A stretch of DNA of 64,000 bases, taken from contig JAZHRO010000024.1 of assembly GCA_037157565.1 (NCBI GenBank), positions 9,430,501 to 9,494,500 on the forward strand, written 5' to 3'. The position numbers and the translations under genes are program-made. Of this stretch, positions 34,456-44,866 are shown one piece after another. Positions within the stretch are counted from its first letter, which is position 1. Every line of letters begins with the position of its first letter. The notes below the pieces were generated by a model. That model was given only the letters and a program-made list of their open reading frames with translations. It did no database searches and had not been told where the DNA came from. Source of the DNA: Thalassia testudinum (lineage: Eukaryota > Streptophyta > Magnoliopsida > Alismatales > Hydrocharitaceae).

Positions 34456-37225
34456 TGTTGGCACAGCTTGATTGTGTTTTAACAGTCAGTTGCGTTGTAG
34501 TAAAGGTGACCAAGCGTTGACAACAAATAAGAATTTATTACTCGAAAACCTAAGTATCTGAGGTCGAACACAGGGAGAAAATTGAATTTATTCACTAATC
34601 TCAAGAATGTAATTGAACACTTAGAGTTACTCAAAACCTAATTCAGAATATAAATGCAAGAATTTGAGTCAATTGTAGCAAAAATAAAGAAATTGGACGT
34701 CCGATTCCATGATCAGATGTCTTAAAAAGATATCTCTCTTCTCTTTAAGCTGTTATTTCCTTCTCTCCTTTATCTTCTTCTTCTTCTTCCTTCTCTTTCT
34801 GTCTCTTTGGCCGTCTGCTTCTTCCTTCTTCTTATTTTCCTCTATGTTCTGCCTTTGATTTTCTTCCTTCTCTTTCTGTCTGCGGCTAAGTGTCAGCTTC
34901 ACCTTGCCTCTGTTTCCTTCAGCCTCCTCTGGCTTTCTTCTCTTTGGCTTCTTTCCTTTCTTCCTTCCTTCTTCTCTTGCACAGTGCCTTTCTCCTTCCT
35001 CTGTGACAAAGTTATTCCTTCAGCTTTTCAACTGCGCCTTCCTCTTCCTTCTTCTTCCCTGCACACACACACTGAAGAGCAAAACCTATCCCTCTACCCT
35101 CCCCTGCGTCTCTCTCTCTCTGTATATCTCTCTCGGGTACACTCTCCCAGAGCCGGGTAATCGAGTCAGTCGCATGCCCGGGTCCAGGCGCACCGGCGTG
35201 GGTGTGGTGCACGAGGAGTGCTCGGTAGGTTAGTCGGGTCGAGTGCCAGGTCCGCGGGGGAAGTGTCGGGAACGAGGCGTGTAAAGGGCGAGGGAACTCA
35301 CCCCATGTATGTCTCGAGACGAACAGAGTAAAACACAAATTCAATATAAGCGATGCACCTCACTCTTGATTTTCCGAGGTGGGACTAATGTCCCACTCGC
35401 TTTTGCACGTTCGCCCGCAGGAGCTCCTTCTTCCAATTGCTGCAGCTAGAGGCCTTGCCAAACCAATTGCCCTGCTGTCTAAGTTCGCGTACATGTTTGC
35501 TTCCTCTGGGACCCTGACACCTGGAGCGCGCAGCTTGGGATGATGCTCGCAACCTTCTCGAGCCATCGCTAATGGCGGCTGGTGCTCAGATATGCCACAC
35601 ATGAATACAACCTGGTGGCCCCATTAAAATACATGGGAAGCTTCGCCGTGCTAAGGCGAAGGTGGGACAGTAGGTGGCAGGCCACGGGGCGGCCTAGGCG
35701 TGCGTGCCTAGGTCGCTCTGTGGCCGAGTTTATGGGTTACGTCGGGGGGTGTTTAGGGAGGTGTTGGCGATCTGTGAGTGGGTGGAAAATGTTCAGTGGT
35801 CGATGGCAGAGGTGAAGAGGTTGGTGGCGAGACGTGTGGAGGTGTGGAGTGACGGATGTGTCTCGCTGGAGGTTAGCCGGAGATGGGGAAGATGGCGGTG
35901 AACAATGGCAGTCGAGGGGTAATTTGTGAAATAGATTGAGGGGAATTGAAGAGGGGATAGAGAGGAGTAAGTCTAACCTAATTAAGTGGACGAAAGGGGA
36001 GAGATGGCGACTGGAAGTACCTGCTATCGTCGGAGAATAAGGTATCCAGTGGAGGGAGACGGTGGCGACGACGGGGCTAGAGATGCTCGCGCAGGTGTTG
36101 CGCGATGCGAAGGAGGATGGTGAGGACAGCTCTGCCACTGGTATTGTGGCAGATCGACTAGAAAGAGTAGGGCAGCTCGCCGGAGCTCGCTGGACTACTT
36201 GGCCGGAGGAGAAGAGGATTTTTAATTCGGGTGGATCTCTGGCCAAGTTGAGCTGAGGAGGTGCGGTCAAGGTTGAGGATCATTTTATAGATGCTGGTAG
36301 GGGTTCCTGTGTTTGGAAGACAAGCTTCCAAGCGCGGGAGTCCTCACTAGAGAAGGAATAAGTTAGAGACCCAAATCTCTCGTGCGTTCGCACGAGAGAT
36401 TGGGTGCAAATCCCAGATCAGGACCACACTCAGATGGAAGGGAATTCCTCAGAGAATCTCCCTTCCAAATCTGGGAGGAGATCTCTGAGGAATCAGGGAG
36501 TATTCCCCCTCCATTCCTCATTGGAGTAGGATTTCTCCCCATTAATGGTGGAGGGACCTGTTTGTAAAAGTGGCAAGGAAGTTAGGGGGGTCTGTGCAAT
36601 GGTTTTCAAAAGATAGGAGCCAAAATGTAATTGGGTGTACTATTTTGCAAAGTAGGTCAAGATGACCTCCCCTTATGTCCAAATTTTAGTAAAAACCTAA
36701 TTTGGACCTAAGGAATCCAATGGTGAAGTTGAATTTTAGGTTTTACCACGTTTAAATGGACATTTTGCACAAAAACCCAAATTAGGTCAATGTATGAGCT
36801 AGGACCCCAATCTAGGTCAAAATAGGTTCCAAAGGCCAATTTGAAGGTTCTAAACCCTAGGGGACACTTTTCCATGAATTTTAGAGGATTTAGTTGATTT
36901 TTAACCTGACCATAACCTTGTTGAATTAAGTGGATCTATTTTAGGGTTAAAGAATGTCATTTAATTCTTATATTGCACATGAACCCATTTCTGATTGAAC
37001 CAACCCACTTTTCATCTTATTCAGATCATTTGACCTATGTTTTGCCTCTGAGAAATCCCGTTTATGTACTACAATGGTAAAATTATAGTTTTAACCTTTA
37101 TTTCATGTTTTCTTCTCAGAATGCTTATTCCTTGAATTAAGCCCTTCTCTAGGTTAAGTAGGTGCTCTTATTCTCTTTCTTAGGTCAAAATGAGCTAGTT
37201 AGGGCTCATGATGAGGCTTTCATCA
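34456..37225 (-). repeat. 3' LTR of the non-autonomous element
   Basis: 2770 bp. On the minus strand TGATGAAAGCCTCATCATGAG...GCCAACA. The first base of the 5' inverted repeat arm pair is mutated (TGATGAA against CTCATCA). It contains a minus-strand TATA box (CTATAAAA, plus positions 36283-36290), the AGACGTCT hairpin at about 34683-34724 and the TTCGACCTC motif near 34560. A CCTAGGCGTGC block lies near 35692. Confidence 0.88.
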
Positions 37226-37237
37226 TACCCCTATGCC
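37226..37237 (-). other. Polypurine tract of the non-autonomous element
   Basis: On the minus strand GGCATAGGGGTA directly precedes TGATGA of the LTR, as GGCATGGGGGTA does in the plus-strand element. Confidence 0.7.
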
Positions 37238-37660
37238 TAGCTTTTGCTAGTCTCTTAACAAAATTTCAAGGTTTTCACTTCTGTTCTAGACCCTTAGTGT
37301 CTGTTATCGGTTGTGATAAGTGCTTTTCTTTTTCTTTTGATTAGGTTAAGAATGCTGACAATAGGCCTAGAGGTACTCAAGTACCAACCAAAATCCAGAA
37401 CTAACCCGCTCTAGCCTCTATCCTCCGCGAAGGCTTTTTAGGCTCGCAGAAACTATCCTAGGGTTTGTTGGACTCTGTGGTTAAAGCACCCGTGCTTGAG
37501 ACATTTTTAACCTAGGTTCAGTTTGCAGTGTGTTTTTGTAGGAGGGAGACAGAGGATTTATTTGTCTGGAGAGCTTTCTCTCTCTTTTATTTTTATTTCT
37601 AGCTTGGGATTGGCTTCTCAACACGGTCTGTATCGGATTCCTTGTCCCCATTATCAATCC

Positions 37661-37948
37661 TCAAAGGTCCCTAGCAATTGATGCTTCGTGATAGCACAGC
37701 CCATGGCAACCCCCAGAACCTTGGCTTTCAAGATTTCGAGATAATCCCACCCATGGCGTTCCGTGGCCAAATCCAGACCCTGGTAATTGACATTTCGTGA
37801 TAATGCCACCTATGGTATCTGAACCAGCGGAGTGCTTACATGCCCCCGGTAGGATATTTAAATATCCTAAGAGACAAGCACCGAGGAGATGATATGTTGT
37901 TACGCATCTTCGAGGGGAATTTCCCACCTCTCTACGCCAGGAACTCAT
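37661..37948 (-). CDS. Small conserved 3' frame, unknown product
   Basis: 95 residues; the counterpart of the frame at 20613-20942 in the autonomous relative, and I do not recognise it. It starts MSSWRREVGNSP, shares CLLGYLNILPGACKHSAGSD and the three loose repeats (GIITKCQLPGS, GLSRNLESQGS, CYHEASIARD), and stops at the matching place. It has one extra codon (LLGAC against LSAC). It stays open although the long frame upstream has four stops. Coding status is unproven. Confidence 0.4.
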   Translation of the reverse strand: MSSWRREVGNSPRRCVTTYHLLGACLLGYLNILPGACKHSAGSDTIGGIITKCQLPGSGFGHGTPWVGLSRNLESQGSGGCHGLCYHEASIARDL

Positions 37949-38943
37949 CTAAATCAACTTGTGTTGATCGGCTGCTCCTAATCTAGGCAACTTTTTTCAA
38001 AACATTGAAATGCATTTTGCCTGATTTTGATATTTATGCGCACTGAACCAGACTGTGTGTGGATTGGGGTGCTTAGGTTACCGAATCCCGCAAATCGAAG
38101 GTCAGTTAATGAGGCTGAATACTTCCTAAGCCTTAGACCTAATACTTAAGCTTCGCATTTTCCCCAACCTCTTGAGGATTATCCAGATCTTAGCAGGTAT
38201 GTGAATTTTTAAGCCTAAGAGTCTAGCCCAGAAGGCCTAAGATCAGTGTTCCTACTAATCTTTTTTTGTGCCTCCTTAGCACTTTTCTTCTTTCTTGATG
38301 TGATCTAGAACTTCGGTAAATTCCTTAATCTCATACTATTGACTATCTCTTTTTCTTTTTCATTTTGTGCTCTTTTTGTCATTTTTGCTCTTTTTTCTCC
38401 TTATGATTATGTGGCTCACAAAATCTCCTCCCTCCATATTTTGTTCTTTTTCATAATTTTTCAATTTTTTTGTGTTTTGACATATGTGAATTTTTTTTGT
38501 GAGAATTCTTCTGACTTTTTCTTGGTTCTGTATGTATGCACTTTATCACCCCCCCATGCCTAAGTTTTGCAATGTCCTCATTGTAAACGGAGGATGTGAC
38601 ATAGTGTTGAGGTCAGGGACTTAGAATAGGATACATCGGGTGGGTGAATGGGTCGGAAGTGACTGATGCGGATGATTTCAAGCTCTGGTTTGTGTACCAG
38701 AGGTGAAATCAACTGTCTAAGGATGAACTCAAAGTGTCAAGGAAGTGGGGTACAGACGGATAATCAGATGGGTCTCTATTTTTAGAATGACGAGTTACCT
38801 CACGTTAAGTGCTAAATTCAACACCTTCAGCCTAGCTGAAAATGGGGTGGACAGGGAGTGGTCAAATCAGCGGAATTTTGTAAAACAAGCACCTTGATTA
38901 AGAGCCTGGTTGGTCCAACCAGGTGCTTGTTAAGATCAACAGG
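37949..38943 (-). other. Rest of the 3' region of the non-autonomous element
   Basis: Sequence between the two frames. CAATGTCCTCATTGTAA at 38568 and the T-rich stretch at 38340-38530 are the reverse of 20049-20280 in the autonomous element. Nothing else is recognised. Confidence 0.6.
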
Positions 38944-40659
38944 CTAATGATGCAACCCAAACCCAATCAGTCTGGTGGGTTGATAGATGTAGATCAACAG
39001 ATGCGGAACCCACCATATGCAATGTGGCTCAGATGGATATGGAAGTGAAAACTCGGGTTTAAGCTGAGTCGAATCGGCCTGGTCAGAATAGGATTCCGAA
39101 AAATAATCAGTGCATGGTGTGGAAACCCTACAGGAGTGATTAGAGAATGATGGCTCATGTTTTTCAGTCTGATTGATACCCGATACCAGGTATAGATGTG
39201 GAGTTGAATCATCTGCAAACGGCTTAGTGAGAGGTGAATCAGAATAGAAATTGAGTCTGGTTGCGGGTCGGGGTAGAGAACGGGTTTTGATCATTTCTGT
39301 ATGTGTGGAAGAGGTGGCTTCAATGAGAATCGTGTATGAGGGCTCTTCTAGAAAGGAATGACAGGTGGTCTCATGTAGAGAGTCCTCATAATAACTTTGA
39401 AAATTGGAGTTAGAGAATGAGTCATGTGAGCTGAAGTCGTAGATTGGCTTGTTATAATCAGGAAGTAGATTTTCTCCGATGTTATGGTCAGATTCGAAAT
39501 CGACGGAGAGTTTACAAAAATCAAAATCTGAATGAGATTCGAGATCATGAGTTCCACCATAGAATAAATCATATGCTGTAGATTCAACAACCTAACTGGT
39601 GTCTAGCCTAACTATCAATCATGAGCTTAAAAAGGTGTCCTTATCTGGTAGAGTCTCAGGTTCTAAGCTGGTAAGACTAACCCAATTGAAACCCCGCTCA
39701 TCCAACTCCTCAGTTTCTATATCGTAAATTGGCATGACTTCCGAAAAATCGATCGGTTCCTCTGAGGATGTTGGCGAGGGATATAAATCAAATAGAGGCC
39801 CAAAATCATATTCTTCATTGAAAAATTGATCTTCCTCATATGGGGCCTCGAAATCTTCCCATTAGGTTTCAGATCTAAATTCTGGGCTTAGGATGTGGGT
39901 TGAATCACTAGAATCTAGGTCCGAATAACCTTCGAGGGTCACCTTATCAGAATAAGGGACAAAATTTACACCCTCGAGAGGTTCAGTTCTACTCTCATTA
40001 TTGCAGGAGTTTTGGGATTCTAAGTCTGGTGATTCATGGTCTAGAGTGGGTTCAACATTATGTTCTCCTGCAATTGGAGCTTCCCAACCTTCTTCAATAT
40101 CGGGCACATTGTACTCCATCTGGGTTGGGAATCCACAACCATTCTGTGCCTCAAACCCGAGACCAGATTGATCCTCGATGTTGTCCCAAGATGGTTCATC
40201 CTCTGTTTGTGGCATATACGGGTATTTCTGGTCGATGATTTGTTTTAATAATCTCATTATCTCTTTCCATTTTTCAAGATCATCTTGGTGTTGCTTCCAA
40301 AGTATAGGATTTGTCATGCATTGAAGGTATTCAAGATTATGTAATTTTTCTATCTCAATGTATCCTGTGATGAGCATGTCTTAGGCTGATCCTTTTGTGG
40401 TTTCTACCAATAGTACTTGGGCACAAGTTATGATAAAGGTTGTGGTTGTTGGGACATCAACCTGAATATTTTCTACTGGTGTTAAGGTTTTGTCTTCTTT
40501 TTCATAGAATTTCAGGGCATCCTCAATCAACCTATCCCTCATGGATCTCCGATATTCAGGTTTCTTGAATGGTAGTCCTAAGTGGTTTGGCTGCATATTT
40601 GGATCAGGTGGTGGAATCAAAGATGTAAAATCAGAGTTTGAATCAAGATGTAGAATCAA
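38944..40659 (-). pseudogene. Long acidic frame in place of gag-pol, unknown product
   Basis: One register runs 572 codons from 40659 to the stop at 38944 with no frameshift and only four internal stops (40381, 39862, 39619, 39592). There is no convincing ATG at the very start; the first inner Met is in MQPNHLGLPF. The N-terminal part is mixed-charge and possibly helical (EYRRSMRDRLIEDALKFYEK, later WKQHQDDLEKWKEIMRLLKQ). The rest is very rich in Asp, Glu, Ser and Tyr, for example EEDQFFNEEYDFGP. I see no gag, protease, RT, zinc knuckle or membrane segment. It could be a structural or accessory protein of a non-autonomous retroelement or a captured sequence. Function is unknown. Confidence 0.5.
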
Positions 40660-41770
40660 ATTGTGAAGCGATTAAATCTGAATAAAGAGTCCCACTGAAA
40701 ATGTATGTGTGTTATCTAAAAAGAAAAGATGAGGGACTGGAGATGTTTTTGACCCAATCGAGGCACCCAAAGACGTTTGGATGACTATGGAGGTTCGGGG
40801 TGAATGATACCCCTGGATCAAAAGATCGTCCACCTAAGAATTACCCGGGCAGCCCAAGAGGGAGAGTCTCGCAAAGACCCCTACACGGTAAAGCGTCCCC
40901 ACGAGTTACAGGGTTTCCCCCACCCGACCACTCTTGTCACTAAGATTCCAGGTAGACCAGAATGGGGACCTTGACCTCTTAAGTCTACCACTTTTATTTC
41001 AAAGGTGCTTTAGGGTTCTCACTTAAACTTTAGATGTTTTGATGTTGTGACCTAATTTGGAGGTTGGTTGACCCACAGGGTCAACTTTACCTGACCTGTC
41101 CTAAATATGGCAGAATGATTCTAGGCTTGGGACCTAGAGATTACCCTGATTTGACTCCCAATTTATTAGGTCCAAGATTTTTTAAGATTCAAGTGAATTT
41201 AGTGCTCAATTTTTAGGGTTTGTCTTATTTAGATCTCTTCAATCAAGGGCTTGGGTAGCGCACTGATGCAGGAGGGTTTATTTCCTTTTATACAGGCATG
41301 TGTGAACTAGCACTCCATGACCCTACTATAGAAACCCTAATTTGGTTCTATTTCCAATCCTCTTTTTCACAAAAGTTCTCTTTGGACTTAAAAGTAAGAA
41401 ATGTGTTGTCCGCGGAGATTAAGTGTGATTTCTATTAGACACAGGAATTTGTGGGATAAGATCTAAAAAAATCGCTCCAACTTCAAGAAGATTTGAAAAA
41501 TTTTCGCAAAATCAGGAAACGTCTGCCTTAAAGATGGTCATTACTATAGAAAGAAGGCAATTGATTCCTAAATTAATTGCTTCCTTTTGTCTTTCAAGGA
41601 TTAGGGGATGGTTTAAGGAGGAAAAGAGATTACCTGCCCTGGAGTAGTTGACTTGCGGGAGGGATCTTCTCAAGAAATACCTTGCAAGATCAAAACAAAG
41701 TAAATTAGGGTAAGTTAGTGTTCAATATGATTAAAAAGAATGTAGAGACTAGTGATAAATTGCGCGTTGC
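40660..41770 (-). other. Leader of the non-autonomous element
   Basis: 40740-40960 is colinear in reverse with 13860-14070 of the Athila-like leader (GGGTTTCCCCCACCCGACC; GACCCAATCGAGGCACCC). No gene is seen. The sharing fits packaging signals kept in common with an autonomous partner; that is inference. Confidence 0.7.
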
Positions 41771-41788
41771 TCCCTGACAACGGCGCCA
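41771..41788 (-). other. Primer-binding site, tRNA-Asp (2 mismatches)
   Basis: On the minus strand TGGCGCCGTTGTCAGGGA, 16 of 18 positions of the tRNA-Asp complement, three bases from the LTR end at 41792. Confidence 0.88.
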
Positions 41789-41791
41789 AAA

Positions 41792-42502
41792 TGTTGGCAT
41801 GGCTTGATCATGTTTTAACAGTCAGTTGCATTGTAGTATAGGTGACCAAGTGTTGACAACAAATAAGAATTTATTACTCAAAAACCTAGGTATCCAAGGT
41901 CGAACACAGAAAGCAAATTGAATTTATTCACTAATCTCAAGAATGTAATTGAACACTTAGAGTTACTCAAAACCTAATTCAAAATATAAATGCAAGAATT
42001 TGAGTCAATTGTAGCAAAAATAAAGAAATTAGACGTCTGATTCCATGATCAGACGTCTTAAAAAGATATCTCTCTTCTCTTTAAGCTGTTATTTCCTTCT
42101 CTCCTTTCTCTTCTTGTTCTAATTTCCTTCTCTTTCTGTCTCTTTGGCCGTCGGCTTCTTCCTTCTTCTTATTTTCCTCTGTCTTCTGCCTTTGATTTTC
42201 TTCCTTCTCTTTCTGTCTGCAGCTAAGTGTGAGCTTCACCTTGCCTCTGTTTCCTTCAGCCTCCTCTGGCTTTCTTCTCTTTGGCTTCTTTCCTTTCTTC
42301 CTTCCTTCTTCTATTGCACAGTGCCTTTCTCCTTCTTCCTCTGCAACAAAGTTCTTCCTTCAGCTTTTCAACTGCGCCTTCCTCTTCCTTCTTCTTCCCT
42401 GCACACACACAATGAAGAGCAAAACCTATCCCTCTACCCTCCCTCGTGTCTCTCTCTCTCTATATATCTCTCTCAGGTACGCTCTCCCAGAGTCGAATAA
42501 TC
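41792..42502 (-). repeat. 5' LTR of the non-autonomous element, truncated
   Basis: It matches 34456-35160 of the 3' LTR almost base for base (TGTTGGCAT-GGCTTGAT..., AGACGTCT hairpin, CT-rich block, CTCTCCCAGAG) and stops abruptly near GAGTCGAATAATCAC. About 2 kb of LTR, including its TGATGAG terminus, is gone. Confidence 0.88.
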
Positions 42503-42819
42503 ACATTTTTGACCCATTTATTTATATTTATTTACTTATTAACTTACATAAGTTATTAAAGACTTAGGTCTTAAGTTACACTTAAGTTAAATAAGATATT
42601 AATTAGGTAATTAATTAATGGTATTTTGAGCCCATTTATTAATTAAGTTATTAATAATATTTATTTGCTTATAATTTATCATTTTTAACTTATTTTAAGG
42701 TCCATTAATGGTTTGTCCCCTATTACATAATTTACCATTATATATACGTATTCCTAGCTAATTAACTAGGGAAACTAGTTAATTAGGGGTAAATAGAAGC
42801 CATGATGAGCCTCTCATCA
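42503..42819 (-). mobile_element. LTR E copy 2, terminal remnant
   Basis: It pairs with 25070-25387 of copy 1 (TTTTTGACC..., TTAACTTATTTTAAGGTCC, GAAGCCATGATGAGCCTCTCATCA). On the minus strand it begins TGATGAGAGGCTCATCA. About 0.6 kb of LTR E between 34455 and here is missing relative to copy 1. Confidence 0.75.
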
Positions 42820-44173
42820 GTATTCTCGAAAAAAAGCCTTACAACATGTAAATGGCAACGTAAGGGAATCTTTCTTAGATTTGAAAATGATTTATGAGAA
42901 AAATGATTTGGTGAAACCTGGGAACTATTTACCATGTTATGGATATACCATCATCAACCTCAGTAGGAAAAATCAAATTTTGCCATTTATTTTGGTTGTT
43001 CGGTCTATCAATTAAGGGATTTCAGTATTGTTGTCTAGTACTTTCAATCGATGGTACACATTTATATGATTCGCATCGTGGACATTTGTTACTTGCAACT
43101 AGAATCAATCCAAATGGTCAATTATTTCCATTAGCTTTTGCAGCTGAGGAAACAGGGGAGAATAAAAGCAGTTGGGCTTGGTTTTTGATGTATCTCTCTG
43201 AAATTGTTAATCGGGATGGTATATGCATCATAAGTGATCGTTTCTCTGGATTAAGAAATTTAGTTTCTCAATATTTTAGCCCAAAATGAGGTAATTCACA
43301 TAGACATTGTTTGAGACATATGAAAGCAAACATGCATAAAGAATGATTTAAAAGTAAGGATTTACAAAGATGCTTTTATGCATCTAGTTGTGCATTAACA
43401 GTATATGATCACAATCAAATATTAGAGGATATCCAATGCATGTGTGATCGAGCATATAAATGGATTATACAAAAAAATAATTGTAATCGATCGTATTGCG
43501 CATTATGCTACAATGGGGGAAAGAGATATGGCAGTATGACAATAAACGCATCTGATTATTTCAATAATGTTTTGAATGGTGTCGAGGATTATCAATCATT
43601 GCACTTGTTACAATGACTTACTTTTATTTGAATAAGTACTTTATTGAGCGCTACGATACAACAGTTCTTACTCTAAATTTTGACTGAGTTGTCAATAGAG
43701 AAATTTCAAGTTCATGAAGATTACAAGTTGTTAAATTTGGCAGAACGAAATTTAAAATTGGAGAGGAACCTTACTCATATGAGGTTAAGATTACTTCTAC
43801 CAATGAAATAAATAACACAATATATTCTTGTAATTATATTCAATTAAAGCATCTTGTTTGCAGGCATGTGTTAGCTGCTTGTGCACATATTAGATGTGAT
43901 CATCTTTCGCTTTGCTCAGAGTATTACAAAACAGCAAATTATTGATTAGCGTATTCGAAATCCTTTAATCCAATCCATGACAAGAGATATTAGGAACAAA
44001 GAGAATCTCCGAAGTTACTACTTCTAGATATCAAATATGCTAAAGCTAGACCATGTGTTGAAAGGATTAGAAATAAAATGGATGAAATGAGTAATCGTTG
44101 TATCCCTCAATGCTCGAAGTATCAGCAACAAGGACATAACATAAAATCATGTCCCAATAGAGGTGTTGAGTAA
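42820..44173 (+). pseudogene. MULE-type transposase fragment
   Basis: Mutator-like transposase, the DDE enzyme that moves MULE DNA transposons. Visible are FQYCCLVLSIDGTHLYDSHRG (first Asp), LLLATRINPNGQLFPLAFA, SSWAWFLMYL, GICIISDRFSGL (second Asp), RHCLRHMKAN, and INASDYFNNVLNG where the usual catalytic Glu is Asp. A SWIM-like zinc finger (SCNYIQLKHLVCRHVLAAC) and a C-terminal knuckle remnant (CSKYQQQGHNIKSCP, one Cys replaced by Tyr) follow. There are several stops (43287, about 43345, 43614) and frameshifts. The N-terminus is cut off by LTR E at 42819. Confidence 0.88.
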
Positions 44174-44486
44174 GTGACCTACTACACACACAGACTTACA
44201 TTCATATATCACGTGTAGTACTTTCCATTTCCATGCATTATATCACGTGTGTGTGCGCACGAGTTGCACACACATACATGGTAACCCGTGCACATTAAGC
44301 CTTCACACACACACACGCCCACACATCCATTCCACATCTCGCAAGTGATGCATTATTATCATCGATCACATCTTTATAGACATCAGTTGAGCTAACCTGC
44401 TAATTGACTTTCCGCGACATTTGTCAAACAATCACAATAAAATGCCATTTTTGGGTTTTTGTCCCTGGCAACAGAGCCAAAAATTA
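44174..44486 (-). other. Leader of minus-strand element B, with CA-rich stretch
   Basis: The right half mirrors the leader at 26460-26540 (GGACAAAAACCC...TTTATTGTGA on the minus strand). The left half holds (AC)n runs (about 44195, 44260 and 44315). The primer site is at 44462-44479. Where this leader joins the MULE gene cannot be fixed. Confidence 0.55.
44462..44479 (-). other. Primer-binding site, tRNA-Asp (3 mismatches)
   Basis: On the minus strand TGGCTCTGTTGCCAGGGA matches 15 of 18 positions of the tRNA-Asp complement and lies next to the LTR B end. Confidence 0.72.
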
Positions 44487-44866
44487 TGATCGTCGACGAC
44501 CAGTTCGCACTAAAAATTGTGTTTTAAATATCGTTGTTGGAATATATGTCACAAATACAAATCGATGTCTCGTTAATTTTATTTATATACTTAATTTTTA
44601 CTGGTTTATTCCAGGTCGTTCAATGAGAGGTAGTTATTGATATACATTACTCTCTAAGTCCAAAAATATCCTTTTGTTCCAAAAATGTTGATTTTATTTA
44701 CAAGAATGAATGAAAGAATCAAAGAGTAAAAGAATTTGGTTAATTATATACAAAAGAATGATTTAAAACACATTACAATGCCTGAAAGCAAATATACACA
44801 AACAAGAATAAAAAATTATGTATAACTACTCTAGGTTAATTATTTACAACTAATATAGATAATACC

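Larger units (their letters stand above)
34456..42502 (-). mobile_element. Non-autonomous LTR A element, gag-pol replaced
   Basis: Minus-strand element with a 3' LTR (34456-37225), polypurine tract, 3' region, a long unrecognised frame, leader, tRNA-Asp primer site and a truncated 5' LTR (41792-about 42502). Leader and 3' region are colinear with the plus-strand Athila-like element, but the 5.6-kb gag-pol is absent and about 2 kb of unrelated sequence stands there. It therefore probably depended on an autonomous partner such as 7672-24201 for proteins. The truncation at 42502 also removed part of the host LTR E. Confidence 0.85.

Noticed and set aside
42939..43289. A separate small gene of 116 codons
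   Set aside because: It is the best-preserved part of the MULE transposase and continues in frame past the stop at 43287.
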